Positions 36,203-47,399 of a stretch of 64,000 nt of DNA are shown here, piece by piece; the first letter of the stretch is position 1; every line of letters begins with the position of its first letter. The position numbers and the translations under genes are program-made. Source of the stretch: Pithys albifrons albifrons (Eukaryota; Chordata; Aves; Passeriformes; Thamnophilidae); assembly GCF_047495875.1 (NCBI RefSeq), contig NC_092497.1, forward strand, positions 30,442,781-30,506,780. The letters run 5' to 3'. The notes beneath the pieces were generated by a model. It was given only the letters and a program-made list of their open reading frames with translations. It was not told where the DNA came from and searched no databases.

Positions 36203-38328
36203 TAGTAAAAGGAGTAAAGACTTTTAAATAATGTATCAAAAAAAGGGATTTGTATCCATCACATGCATTTTCTAAGTGTTAATTCATAGTAATATGGAGG
36301 GTTTGGGAATGAGGCTCAAAACCCTAATTTATCCTGTTCGTTTCTAACTGTAGTAAAAACCACTTAATCATATCAGCTGGGATGAGGACAAGCACAGTGC
36401 TCCTTTCAAGTCTCAGAAAAAGTCAATACTATTGAGTTCAACATAAAACAAAACAGCTAAACAAGTTGTCAAAGTTAATGTTACTTTTTACACAGTCTGG
36501 TTCACTGTTAGGATTGGGTAACTTTTATTTGCGTGGAAAAACATTACCACATATTTGAAAACAGTGCTGATATTCTGCAGATTGTACTGCACTGCAAGTC
36601 CCTGCTACTTCAAAATACTTCAAGATTTAGACATAACCTTGTAGTTCTACAAGAAATCTAAACCCTAAGGTTCTCAATGCCACGGTGTCACTCCTCAAGC
36701 AGGTCAATGAAAGCAGTGCAAACTTGTAAATAGTAAATAGTAAAACTAGTAAACAGTAAAATTAGTAAAATGGTCAATACTAAAAAATGATTGTGTGGAT
36801 TTGGCAGAGAGAAAATTAATGCAATATTGCTTATTCTTTTGTGCTGTTAATTACTGGATTATTTTACAAGTCTCTGCACAAACTTCTACCTCAGTTTTCT
36901 CTCTCTAAAACAGAAAAACTTGGTTGCAATATCCTTTCAGATTTCTGCATGCACAAACATAGGTAACTACAACAGGGAATACCTCCTTTTTAGGGACTGA
37001 TGCTAAATAGCTGCTTGAGCCTCAAAATTCAGCTATGTGTTGGGAAGGCCAAAATTTTCATCTAGATTTTTTCTCCAGTGAAGTTTAGGTCTCAGTAAGT
37101 GTGGAAAGCCCATTAACATTTCCTTCTGTCTTTCTGCCACCAAGGTAAACCAAGACACATTTTTGAGTTCCATTCCTTGTCCACAAATTTTAGGATCTGA
37201 CTTCTTCTCCAGCCACTCTGCTATTTTGCTATGCTGTCTTCATTTTCCACAGGCAACCCTCTGCTTTTTCTGCCTATGGCTGCCTATCTCAAGGGCATTT
37301 TCTGTGGCATACAAAGCACCCGTGCCAAGAACTGATAACTCTCCCCCATCAACACTCATTTTCACAGTGTCACCAGCTTTGCCATAGAAGCAGCTCAGAA
37401 GTCTGGCAATTTGGATTAAAAATTTAAAATGTCAAAGTAGAAAGTTTATATCCTCCACATGCACCAACAAACCGAGGTTCTTATGCTTTTCCACTTTCCG
37501 ATCAGTGAATCATGACACAAGAGATAAAAAGTGCAGGGAAAAAAGTGTGAAAACAGAAGATCAGACAGAAGAGGCTGATATTAAGATAAAAGACCTTCCT
37601 TCGGAAATTATTCTGGGTTTTAATTTCTGAATGCTTGCTGCTAAGGTTTCAAGAAAAAAGGGGGAATGGTTCGAGTTGGAGAAGGACATCATAGGCCCTT
37701 TGTCTCTGAAAGGCATCCTGCTTCTGCATTTTTGATCTGAGAGCCACAAAAGGTCTGTGGTGGGTTTCTGTATAATTCTAGTCAATAGCAGGGTTTAGCT
37801 AGATACAACCAGTTAAAGGTGACTGAATAGCAAGGGCTGAGCAGCAATTAGTATGCCTCTTATTCTGAGACTTCAATTCACTATTGTAACATACTAAAAC
37901 AACAGAGCAACCACACAGGACATGGTTCTAGTATTGATTTGGTTTCTCAAAAGTCTTCTCTTAGGATGCAGAGTGCAGACAAACAAGCATAAACATCACT
38001 CAGTTCCTCTGATTCTGTTATGTGCTCCCTGTACCTCAAAGTAAAGCAACCTTAAGACAGAGGAAAATGTCTCTTTAGCTGAAGGCAGACAGGTCTCTAA
38101 GCCTGACTCAAGGGGGTTGTGCAGATGTGGTGACCTTTCTTCCAGAGACAACTTTTTACACTCAAAGTGCTCCCTCGAGGCCCATAGTCAACTTGTTTTC
38201 TCCACTAGGGTTAAAAGTCAGTGTGGCACTGTGCCCACCGTGCATACTAAGCAGAGAGAGGCATAATAACAGGTAGACCCACCAGCTCTACAAGGGAAAT
38301 TGCATCTTTTTAAAAACATTTTTGTAAT
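36203..38328. other. Gene-free stretch between two inverted family C LTRs
   Basis: AT-rich. A short imperfect repeat of AGTAAA(A/T) units lies at 36725-36775. No retroviral coding motif is present, so the two LTRs do not bound a provirus. Confidence 0.5.
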
Positions 38329-38333
38329 ACAGG

Positions 38334-38755
38334 TGTAGTGGTTTTAGCTAGGCCTCAAATTAGCAGGCTCAGAGAATCTATGTGGATTGAATAATCGAGG
38401 AAATATTTCATACCAGATGATGCAAACCTTAAGATATGAGTGCAGCAGTGAGAAGTGTTTGAGCAGTTTCATCATGGCCGAAGTACAAGCCAGACGTGGT
38501 GCAGCTCCTGTCATGATGAGTAGGCCCTGCTGCTCCTGCTGCCGCTATTTGCATTTTGTTTGAGTTCAGGGAAGTAGAAATATTTTGTTGTTACCCTTTC
38601 TGTTCTTTGCTGAGTGTCTTTTGGGATGCTTATAAAACTAAGCATAAACTAAGTTTGAGAGGGTTTTTTTTCCTTTTCTCTCTTTTCTCAGTGAGGGGAG
38701 AGAGGCTCTGACTTGGTATAGAGCAGCTGGCATTTTGCCAGCTCAACCCAAGACA
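38334..38755 (+). mobile_element. Solo LTR, family C copy 2
   Basis: 422 bp, TGTAGTGGTTTTAGC...CAACCCAAGACA, flanked by ACAGG (38329-38333) and GCAGG (38756-38760), a TSD with one mismatch. A CTTATAAAAC box near 38630 marks the + strand as sense. Shorter than copy 1. Confidence 0.82.
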
Positions 38756-38760
38756 GCAGG

Positions 38761-39504
38761 TTATTTGCTTACATGGCGATAAATGCAGTATCTGGCTGGG
38801 CTAATGTGAGTTCCTTTCCTGCAAAGAGCAAATGCACAGGAAATGCTGCACTTCTGTCACTCTCTAAATGAGCCAGGAAATTCAGATCTAAAAAAAAAAA
38901 AAACCAGACTCTACCCGCACCCAGTGTCAGCAAATGCATTTTGAATGTCCATAAGTGAATGTCCATGAAGTGAGTTACCTCTTCCTTTAGAGCAAGCTGA
39001 ATGGAACACTTCTGTGGGAAACAGACCAGACTATGAGATATGGAAAGAGCAAACTCTGAAGTGGACCTCAGAGGAGGACAGCACTGGAAGGCACCCTGAA
39101 TTTTACTAGCCACATACATGAAAGACTTGTTGTTGGACTTTTAAAGTTAGCATTTTACTTGTACGGTTTTTAGTTCAGAAAGTTTTCAGTATCACCTCTC
39201 CCTGACTTATCACCTTCCTGCAGTGCTGTCGCTGCCCTTCTCTTGTCCTCCCCTGAGTTCTGCAGAGGCTTTTGTTCTCCAAATGAGTCATCGCATGCTC
39301 GTTAAGCACCAGCATAGTTTCTCCTAAGGCCGGGTGCGGGCCCGCACAGGGCACCCCGACCCCCTCCTGAACTGCTGACTGCTGCGGCGGCAGCCACTGG
39401 CACTTGACCAGGCATGCCCCCGCCAGTACCGGGCAAGCTGGTGCTGTACCTGGCAGGACAGAGCAGGGACGGATCCATGCCAGGAACCCCTGCCTCATGT
39501 ACCT
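38761..39504. other. Non-coding, GC content rises toward the right
   Basis: The left half is ordinary. From about 39330 the sequence becomes GC-rich with several CpGs and may belong to the upstream part of the LTR-like segment that follows. Confidence 0.4.
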
Positions 39505-39791
39505 CATGCAGCCTGTGGCAGCATGGCCAGCGCGCCTGCCGGCTTCCCCCCTGTCCTAACCCTATTGGTTATTTCACCTATCTATCACCCCTCCCTGGTT
39601 TTCTATTGGCTGTGGTTCCTCTGTTTTCCCATTCACTAGCCAAGCACCTAAGTAACACCCTTCTGCCTGAGCCCTTATCTTTTCCTTTCCCAGATCCAGC
39701 ACCTTCCCTTTGGGATCCCATAAAAGCCTCATGAATTTTGCAATAAAGGCGTGTTCACCCCTTGTCTCCCAGATTGAAAAGATCTGTGTCT
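39505..39791 (+). mobile_element. LTR-like segment abutting the gammaretrovirus-like provirus
   Basis: A possible start, TGTGGCAGCATGG, lies at 39509. The segment holds two CCAAT/ATTGG-type boxes (about 39563 and 39603), a CATAAAAG TATA box near 39720 and CAATAAAGG near 39741, followed by a T/C-rich U5-like end at 39750-39791. This is a retroviral promoter/poly(A) layout. It shares no sequence with the provirus LTR that starts at the next base. Best guess: an older LTR into whose 3' end the provirus inserted. Confidence 0.5.
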
Positions 39792-40360
39792 CGTGAGAAA
39801 TAAAAAGAGAGGGTTCGTTGTGGGAGGTGTGGAAGGAAGGGGTTTTGGTTGATTTGAAAAGTTGAATTAAAAGGTTCTGTGTTAATTGCTTTTTGGAAAA
39901 GCGGAATGGCCCTTTAAGGGGGGGATTTCTCCACATGCAGGTTAGACAGGCGAATTTGGCGGGCAGTCTGTGAGGCAGCAGCCTCAGCAAGGGGGGCTGT
40001 TGTCAGGGCCTGCGGATGGTGGTAGGGCCTGATAGGGCAACTGGATGGGCCAATCAGTGTTGATGACGCAGCAAGAAATTGCCCAAAGAAGGCGGTGAAG
40101 AAGTGAAGTGATGGAGTAACCTCAAATCAGCGTGCACGGGACTATACATGGACTACGTAGGGATGGACTCCTGGAGGGGAGGGAAGAGGGCGTGGCATGA
40201 AGGAAATAAATGGGGGTGACCTCCCCCTCCCCCGTGTGCTCCCCGGCGACTTTGCTGTGGCGAGGCACCCTGTGCGCGCAGTTTGGCCATTAAACCCTAT
40301 TTTGCTTTGCTCCTTACTCTCGTCTCTCTAAAAATTCTTCGAGCTGAGATTTTTCTCACA
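39792..40360 (+). repeat. 5' LTR of the gammaretrovirus-like provirus
   Basis: It starts CGTGAGAAATAAAAAG where the 3' copy has TGTGAGAAAT, so the terminal T has mutated. It ends TTTTTCTCACA. There is a GGCCAATCAG CCAAT box near 40047, a weak TATA candidate (ACTATACATG) near 40142 and an ATTAAA poly(A) signal near 40289. Confidence 0.85.
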
Positions 40361-40364
40361 ATTT

Positions 40365-40382
40365 TGGGGGCTCGTCCGGGCT
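40365..40382 (+). promoter_or_regulatory. Primer binding site, proline tRNA type
   Basis: TGGGGGCTCGTCCGGGCT lies four bases after the LTR terminal CA. It matches the classical tRNA-Pro primer site of gammaretroviruses at 16 of its first 16 bases. Confidence 0.93.
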
Positions 40383-40905
40383 CCAAAGTCCACCGTCCTG
40401 GGTGGGGATTTGGTGAACCCCCGAAAGGTGCGCCCCGCCAATTTTGGCGGTCCGAGGACCCAGGTCTTCTCCCAAGAGGGGAGTGACGAAAGACCCGAGA
40501 CAGACGAGGCAAAGCAAAAGGGTAAAAGAAGTCTGGATCCAGCCATAGGGGAACCCGCGGGCAACGAGGGATAGGAACACCACCTTCTGGAGTTATTTGG
40601 TGAGGCAGGGACGACAATCCCCGAGCCCTACTGGGGAGAGAAGGCGGGGAGGGAATAAGAAGGAGTGTGACAGGATCGGTTAGAGAAGCGGCAAAGCGAC
40701 TCCAGTGGGGTGGTTTGAGTGAGTCTCCTCACGGGAGGAGGGAGATGGGAGGGGGCCCTTCGGAGCTGTTTTATAACTGTAAAGACTCTCGGTGGGGTGC
40801 CTAAGGACCCGAGAGGGGAAAGGGTATAGCCTTGATAGAGGCAATTCATGCCACTAATCGAGGGATTTGGGAGCGGCGCTAAAAGGTGCTGTGCGAGCGG
40901 TTTGG

Positions 40906-41060
40906 GGGAAACTGCCGGAGGAGGTGTTTGGTTGCTCAATTACCGAGAGGTGGTGCCGGAGGAGGAGTTCGGTTGCTCAGTTACCGAGAGAGGTGGTGCC
41001 GGAGGAGGAGTATGGTTGCTACCGATAGAGGCGGTGCCGAGGGAGGAGTTTGGGGGCGTG
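40906..41060 (+). repeat. Short tandem repeat in the proviral leader
   Basis: Within the roughly 1.1-kb GC-rich leader, a unit of about 40-45 bp built on GGTGCCGGAGGAGGAGT and GGTTGCT-x-A-x-TACCGA is repeated three to four times with drift. The leader (40383-41484) would hold the packaging region. Small ORFs here are repeat translations. Confidence 0.6.
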
Positions 41061-41484
41061 GTCGCCGACAGGGTGGCAACGAGAGGCTGTGCCGTCACAA
41101 GGGCTGGTGACTTGAGCAGTTGAGGCGTGCCCAGAGCTGGTGGGCAGATACCGGAGGGCCGTGCCAAACCCTAGGCGGGGGGGGAGGGGTTGTACCCTGT
41201 TAGTACCCTGTTGGGCCCTGGCAAGAGGGAGATACCTGCCCAGTGGTGCACCACTGATAGGCCCCAGAGGGGGGGAGACAATACCCCTTGGCAGTGGTGG
41301 ACAGGCTGCGCCATCGATAAACAAGACTGAGCTCCCCCGAGAAGGGGGAGGATAATTGAGTCCCGTGGTGAGAGGGGAAATTCTCGCCAAGCCTTTGACG
41401 GAGAGGGGTAGTGCCTCTGTCGGGTCCCGCAGTGAGGGGGACATAAACCTTGCCAACTTACAAGTTGTGGTGTGAATAAGTAAG

Positions 41485-43024
41485 ATGGGTCCCTCCCAAA
41501 GTAAGAATTCAGAGGAAGAATGGGAAGAGGAAATGACTATAGATAATATCCCCTCAAACAGTCCACTGGGACAAATGTTGGAGTCTTAGTATAGGACTCA
41601 GTAGACGAGGGATTTGGATAAGACAAAGATGGTAGAATATTGTGCTGTGGAATGGACAAAATATCCCATCAGAAGAGATGGGATTAGATGGCCTCCCTAT
41701 GGGTCCTTCGAGTTTTGGCCGTGTCAAGCTTTGAATAACTATGTGCATAAGAAGTGTGCTCAAGGAGCTGAAGAGATTAAATATGCAGAATGCTAGATTA
41801 AAAGTCTTGGAATAGCGGTACGAGTGGAAAAGGGAGACCATGAAGGAGAGAAGGGGACAGGACCCAAGAAGAAGGGGACCGGATGGGACCCCTTGGAATA
41901 TATGGAGAATGGCAATTTGTTTAATCCCCCACCATATAACCCTGGGGCGGAGGGGGGACAGGATTTGGAGGAAGAAGCTCCAAGACCCCCAAGAACACGG
42001 AGTGTAACTAGATGGGAACGAGAGAGAGAACAGGACTCAGAACTGTATCCCTTAAGGGAAGTCCCCATGCAAGGAGCCCAAGGGGGAATCGGGTTTGTAA
42101 ATGCACCCCGACTAGCTCAGAGGTACGGGAATTTAAACAAACGATGAAAATCTGCTGGAAGATCCTGTGGGATTGGCTGAGGATCTGGATCAGTTCTTAG
42201 GGCCTAACATGTATACATGGGAAGAGATGCAGTCTATATTGACCATCCTGTTTACAGGAGAAAAAAGAGAGATGATTAGGCAGGCTGGAGTCAGAGTATG
42301 GGACAGGGAGCACCCTGGTGGTGTGGAAGGTCAGAGGGGCGAACACAAGATGCCTTTAGCTCGCCCGCAATGAGACCAGAATACAGTTGAAGGGAAGTGG
42401 CACATGTCGGATTATAGGGTATGTATAATAAGGGGGATAAAAGAGGCGGTGCCGAAACTCAGTAACATGTCAAAGGCACTTGAAGAGCAACAAAGTAAGG
42501 ATGAGACCCCTACTGAATGGTTAAACAGGTTGAAAGCTAGTATGCAAAAGTATTCAGGGTTAGAAATGGATTCAGCAGCTGGTCAGGAGGTGTTAAAAAT
42601 GATCTTTGTGACACGGTCGTGGCCTGACATAAGAAGGAAGCTGGAGAAAATAGAGAACTGGCACGAGAAAGAGTTAAGTGAGTTAATGAAAGAAGCGCAG
42701 AAGGTGTATGTGAGGCGTGATAAAAAAAGGTACAAGAATAAGGCTCGAGTTATGATGGCTGTAGTACGTGAGGTGAATAAACAGGAAGGGGCTATGGGTA
42801 AGGATGTACTTGAAGATGAGATTGAGAGCAAAAGGTCTATGGGCTTTGAGAAGAAGGGAGATGAAGACAGGAGGAATAGGAGAGTAACAGATGAAGAGGT
42901 TGGACGGCTGAAGGCAGAAGGCCGGTGCTTCTTATGCAGAGAGAAAAATCATATTAAGAAAAACTGTCCTAAGGTGAGGAAAGAAGCCATGGTCTACCAG
43001 GTCCAGGATGAGATTGATGATTAG
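41485..43024 (+). pseudogene. gag: gag of the gammaretrovirus-like provirus, broken
   Basis: ATG 41485 is followed by Gly, the N-myristoylation signal expected of gammaretroviral matrix. The matrix carries SPLG and a WPPYGSF-type block but is cut by TAG at 41587, 41602 and 41794. A p12-like region has a PPPY late motif near 41929. The capsid starts with PLREVPM and GAQGGIGF (near 42050-42095), then two frameshifts at about 42105 and 42150 move the frame. A TGA at 42371 follows. The MHR region and the rest of capsid and nucleocapsid (42404-43021) are open. One CX2CX4HX4C knuckle is complete near 42928-42970. The last codons before TAG 43022 are Asp-Asp, as in murine leukaemia virus. Confidence 0.85.
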
Positions 43025-43075
43025 GGGGGACAGGGGCTCTATATAATAGGGGCAGGAACACCACAGGAGCCCCTG
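43022..43075 (+). promoter_or_regulatory. Gag-Pol UAG readthrough site of the gammaretrovirus-like provirus
   Basis: The gag stop TAG (43022-43024) is followed in the same frame by Gly-Gly-Gln-Gly and then protease. A nine-base stem, CAGGGGCTC (43031-43039) with GAGCCCCTG (43067-43075), can form just downstream. The DD-stop-GGQG context is the known gammaretroviral readthrough arrangement. Confidence 0.75.
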
Positions 43076-46000
43076 ATAAATTTGAAGGTTGAGTCCCAAA
43101 AGGAAGAAATTTTGTTCTTGGTAGATACAAGTGCGCAGCGCTCTTGTGTTATAAAAATACCTAAAGGTTTGAAGTTATCAAATGAGACTGTATGAGTAAC
43201 CGGGGCAAAGGGGGAAAGGTTTAAAGTACCATTGTTAGAAGAAGTTGAAATTAGAGGAAACGGAAAACAGGTGATAGGGAATCTATTAGTAGTCTCTAAC
43301 GTTGGAGTTAATTTGTTGGGGCGAGATTTAATGGGACTGTTAAGAGCTGGAGTTATTCCAGAGGGAGAAGGAGTAGCAGTAAAGTTATTCATGCTAGAAG
43401 AAAACTTGGGAATAGACCCTAGGATTTGGGCCAAGTCGGGAGTAAGCGGGAAAATGGATATTAATCCTATTAGAGTGAGTTTGTATACGCAAAGGCCAGT
43501 AAAAATCTGACAGTATCCGATACCTCTTGACGGATGGAAAGGCTTGAGTCCTGTTATTCAGGGACTCTTGGAAGATAAACTAACAGAGCCATGCATGTCT
43601 CCATATAATACCCCGATATTACCGGTACGGAAAGCTGATGGGACATATTGGCTTGTGCAAGACTTGAGAGAAGTCAATAAAGTGGTTAAGACCAGACACC
43701 CGGTGGTACCCAACCCCTACACACTGCTGGGGAAAATTCCTGCTGGCAGTAAGTGGTTTTCAGTGTTGGATCTTAAAGATGCTTTTTGGACTTGCCCACT
43801 AGAAGAGGGGTCTCGAGATATCTTTGCTTTTGAGTGGGAGTGTCCGGAAACTGGAAGGAAACATCAGTACTGGTGGACAGTTCTTCCTCAGGGATTTTCT
43901 GAGGCGCCCAATTTGTTTGGGCAGGCTCTGGAAGAGGTCCTAGTAGGGTTCCAGGCGGAGCATGGGGTGGTAGTGATACAATATGCAGACGACTTGCTGT
44001 TAGTAGGAAAAAGTGAAAAAATTGTGAAGAAAGAAACTGTTAGGCTGCTGAATTATCTGGCTGAAAAAAGGTTGAAAGTATCAAGAAAAAAGCTTCAGTT
44101 TGTACAGAAAGAAGTTAAATATTTGGAGGACATACTGACGGAAAAGGGAAAGAGGTTGTGTCCAGAAAGGTTGCAAGAGATCTTGGCCATCACAATTCCT
44201 AGGAACAAACAAGAGGTTCGAAAGTTTCTGAGGTTAATCAGGTTCTGTTGGATATGGATAGAAAATTTTAGTTAACGAGCTAAATTTATGTATGAGATAT
44301 TGGCAGAGGATGTAGGAGAGACAGAAGAAATAATCTTTACGGCAGAAGAGGAGAAACAGTTCGAGGAGTTGAAAAGAACTCTCCTAAAGGCGCCCATGCT
44401 GGTCTTGCCATATTTGGACAAAGTTTTTGATCTGTTCGTGAATGTGGATTGTGGAGTTGTGAAGGGGATCGTGACGTAAGATCACGGGGGGTCTAGGAGA
44501 CCAGTGGCCTATTTGTCTAAAATCCTAGATCCGGTGGTAAAGGGGTGGCCGGTTTGTATACAGGCAGTGGCAGCAGTTGCTGAACTGGTGAAGGAAACCA
44601 GGAAATTGACGTTTGGGGCAAAGACAATCGTCCACACCCCTCATAATGTGAGGGCTATTCTGAACCAGAAGGCAGGGAGATGGATGACCGATACAAGAAT
44701 ATTAAAATATGGGGCCATCCTGATAGAAAAGGATGACCTGCAGCTGGTAAGCAGCAGTGTTGTCAATCCCTCACAATTCCTATACAGGGAGAGTGAAAGG
44801 GAAATGGAGCAGTTGAAACATGACTGCCTAGAGCTGATAGAGTATCAGACCAAAATTAAGGAAGATTTATTGGAGGAGCATATTGGTGAAGGGAAACACC
44901 TATTTGTTGATGGATCAGCTCGGGTAATTGAAGGAGAACGAAAAAATGGTTATGCTGTAATAGATGGGGGCAGTTTGGAGGTGGTGGAAACAGGAAAGTT
45001 GCCCAAAGCCTGGTCAGCCCAGGCATGTGAAATCTATGCATTGATAAGTGCCATCTGAGCTGTTGGTGAAGGGGTAGGAACCACATACACAGATTCCAAG
45101 TATGCTTGAGGTGTAGTTCATGTATTTGGGAAAATCTGGAAGGAGAGAGGGATGGTTACATCCCAAGGGAAAAAGGTGGCTCATCGGGAGCTGTTGGAAA
45201 TGTTGCTAGAAGAAATACACCATCCTGAAGAATTAGCGGTGGTCCACATAAGGGGCCATCAAGGCAGAAAAACGTGAATCAGAAGGGGAAATGAGGAGGC
45301 TGACAGAAGGTCAAAAGAAGCGGCGACCAATGAGGAAGTATCAGAGGTGCCCATAAAGGCTCTGGTTGCAGATCTAAACCAAGTTCCTCATCAGGTATTC
45401 TCCCAGAAGGAGGAGGAAATATTAAAGAAAATGGAGGTTGAGTGTAACCCAGAAGGGGAATGGAGAATGCAGGATGGCCAGTTGGTGTTGTCGAGTGCCG
45501 TGTCCCGGGAGGTGGTGAAAACCATGTACAACGGAACACACTGGGGAGTACAGGCCTTAGTAGATGCATTCCTGAGAGAATTTATATGCCTGGGAATATA
45601 TACAATAACAAAACAAGTACTTGTAGGATGTTTAGTGTGCCAAAAAGTTAACAGGCAAGTTCAAAGGAGTAGTCAGAAAGGTGGAAGAGGGTTGGCACTG
45701 AGGCCCTTCCAAAGCGTTCAGGTAGATTTCACAGACCTGCCCCCACAACAGAAGTGGAAGCATCTACTGGTTATTGTGGACCATTTGACCCATTGGGTGG
45801 AAGCCTACCCCGCAGTGAAAGTGGATGCTAAAACGGTTGCAAAGATATTGGTGGAAAAAATAGTTCCACGGTTTAGGCCACCGGAGATTGTAGATTCTGA
45901 TCAAAGACCGCACTTCGTAGCCAAGCCATTGAGAGCCTTATGTGAAGCTCTGAGAACTAGATGGGAACATCACACTCCCTGGCACCCTCAAAGCTCTGGC

Positions 46001-46507
46001 AGAGAAGAAAGAATGAATCAAACACTGAAAAATACCCTGACTAAACTGATGATGGAAACTGGGTTACCTTGGGTAAAATGCCTCCCTTTGGCATTATTCA
46101 GGATTAGAACTGCGCCTCGAAAAGACCTCTGCGTCTCTCCGTATGAGATGCTGTTCGGTATGCCATACCCTCTGGTGCAGGGACAGATGAGAATGCCCAG
46201 CTTAAAACTTGGAGAAAAGTATTTGAAAGAATATGTCCAGGTGATATCAACCAGACTGGAAAGGTTACGGGAACAAGGTCTGTTGCCTCAGACTGTGCGA
46301 GTGGAGGGTAAGGTGCACAGAGTGAAACCAGGTGACTGGGTATTGATAAAAGCATGGGAGAAAAAACCTTTGAAGCCCAGGTGGGAGGGTCCCTATGAGG
46401 TATTGTTAACAACTGAAACAGCAATAAAGACCAAGGAAAAGGGATGGACTCATCATACTAGAGTTAAAGGTCCGGTAAGCCCCACAGTGAATAAAACTGA
46501 AGACTAA
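43025..46507 (+). pseudogene. pol: pro-pol of the gammaretrovirus-like provirus, seven in-frame stops
   Basis: One frame (codon starts 43025 + 3n) carries the whole polyprotein to TAA 46505 with no frameshift, but with stops at 43193, 43508, 44273, 44477, 45056, 45107 and 45275. Protease has LVDTSAQ, with Ser in place of the usual Gly. RT has LPQGF and IQYADDLLL, with Ala in place of the usual Val before DD. RNase H motifs include FVDGSA near 44900 and YTDSKYA near 45090. Integrase has a gammaretroviral HH-CC region (THWG to GCLVCQ) and a DD35E triad (Asp 45725, Asp 45899, Glu 46007). Flanking residues of the second Asp are changed (SDQRPH). The C-terminal domain reads through VKPGDWVLI and RWEGPYEVLL. 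Confidence 0.88.
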
Positions 46508-47380
46508 CCAGAATTCTGTAGTTGACAGGTGACAAAGCAAAGGAGTGAGACAAGAGATCTCGGCTGAATAGCAATGTGGAAAGATTGCGATGCAAAGGTA
46601 AAAAGGTATCCACTACCCCAGAAAACATACTTAATTCGGCCACGAAGAGGGAGGGCAAGACCGGATTGACCTCTTCCCCTTGCCACAAGAAGATACCCGA
46701 ACCTAGTGTTGGAGGCAACCCAATAGCCAAGGTAGGTGGAAGGGAATGTCATACCGAACCTCCTTTGAAACTCTTAGTATCATCAGTGTTATTAGATGGA
46801 ATCTTTCGAGTGACAGTAGGAAAATGTCACCGGTGTTATTATTATAAAGGCGGGGTAGTAAAAACCTTTAAATCCCACACCCCTATATAAGCTGATCTTG
46901 TTATGATCAACACTTGAAGGCTAGGTGTGAAGAAAGAATGTTCAATGTAGGGTGGCTGGAAATCTGGAGCCTACACCTGGAGACGAGCCCAAATTGGAAT
47001 GTCCGCAGAATGAAGAATAGTTCTGCTCGTTCATTTACCAGAACACTGAAGCAGAAGAAACAAAAGACAAAACCAGGTATAGGACAGCCTGGTAAAAAAA
47101 ATTAGAATTATTGTTCTCTGTGTTAGTACGGGATTGATATATCTCCCCTGTTTAATCCCTTAGTTTATGAGATTAATTCTATCAGTTTGTTCAAAGCACA
47201 CAGGTGGCCATGATGGCCGAAAGCTCAGCGGAATCCCAAGTCCGGAAATCCTGAAGGCAAAGACTGGTCAACCAAAAGGAAAGAAAAGAGCAGAGAAGCT
47301 TCTCAAAGTGTGGGAAGATGAGAAGCAAAAGTGTAAAAATGAAGTTTAATACTCCGAGACCCACAATGAACCCAAGGATG
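46508..47380 (+). other. Post-pol region without recognisable env
   Basis: About 870 bp lies between pol and the polypurine tract, where env should be (normally about 1.8-2 kb). Two short frames, 46576-46890 and 46914-47105, are open but lack a signal peptide, an immunosuppressive-type heptad region, a CX6CC motif or a transmembrane helix. The piece is either a badly decayed, shortened env or unrelated sequence. The last 200 bp is rich in Lys/Arg codons. Confidence 0.45.
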
Positions 47381-47399
47381 AAAAGAAAAAGGGGGGATT
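47381..47399 (+). promoter_or_regulatory. Polypurine tract of the gammaretrovirus-like provirus
   Basis: AAAAGAAAAAGGGGGGATT sits directly before TGTGAGAAAT, the first bases of the 3' LTR. This fixes the true LTR left edge. Confidence 0.92.

Noticed and set aside
40297..41456. Several proline- and glycine-rich ORFs on both strands near the gamma provirus leader
   Set aside because: GC-rich leader and LTR sequence with repeats. The frames conflict and none fits a gammaretroviral accessory protein such as a glyco-Gag extension running openly into gag.
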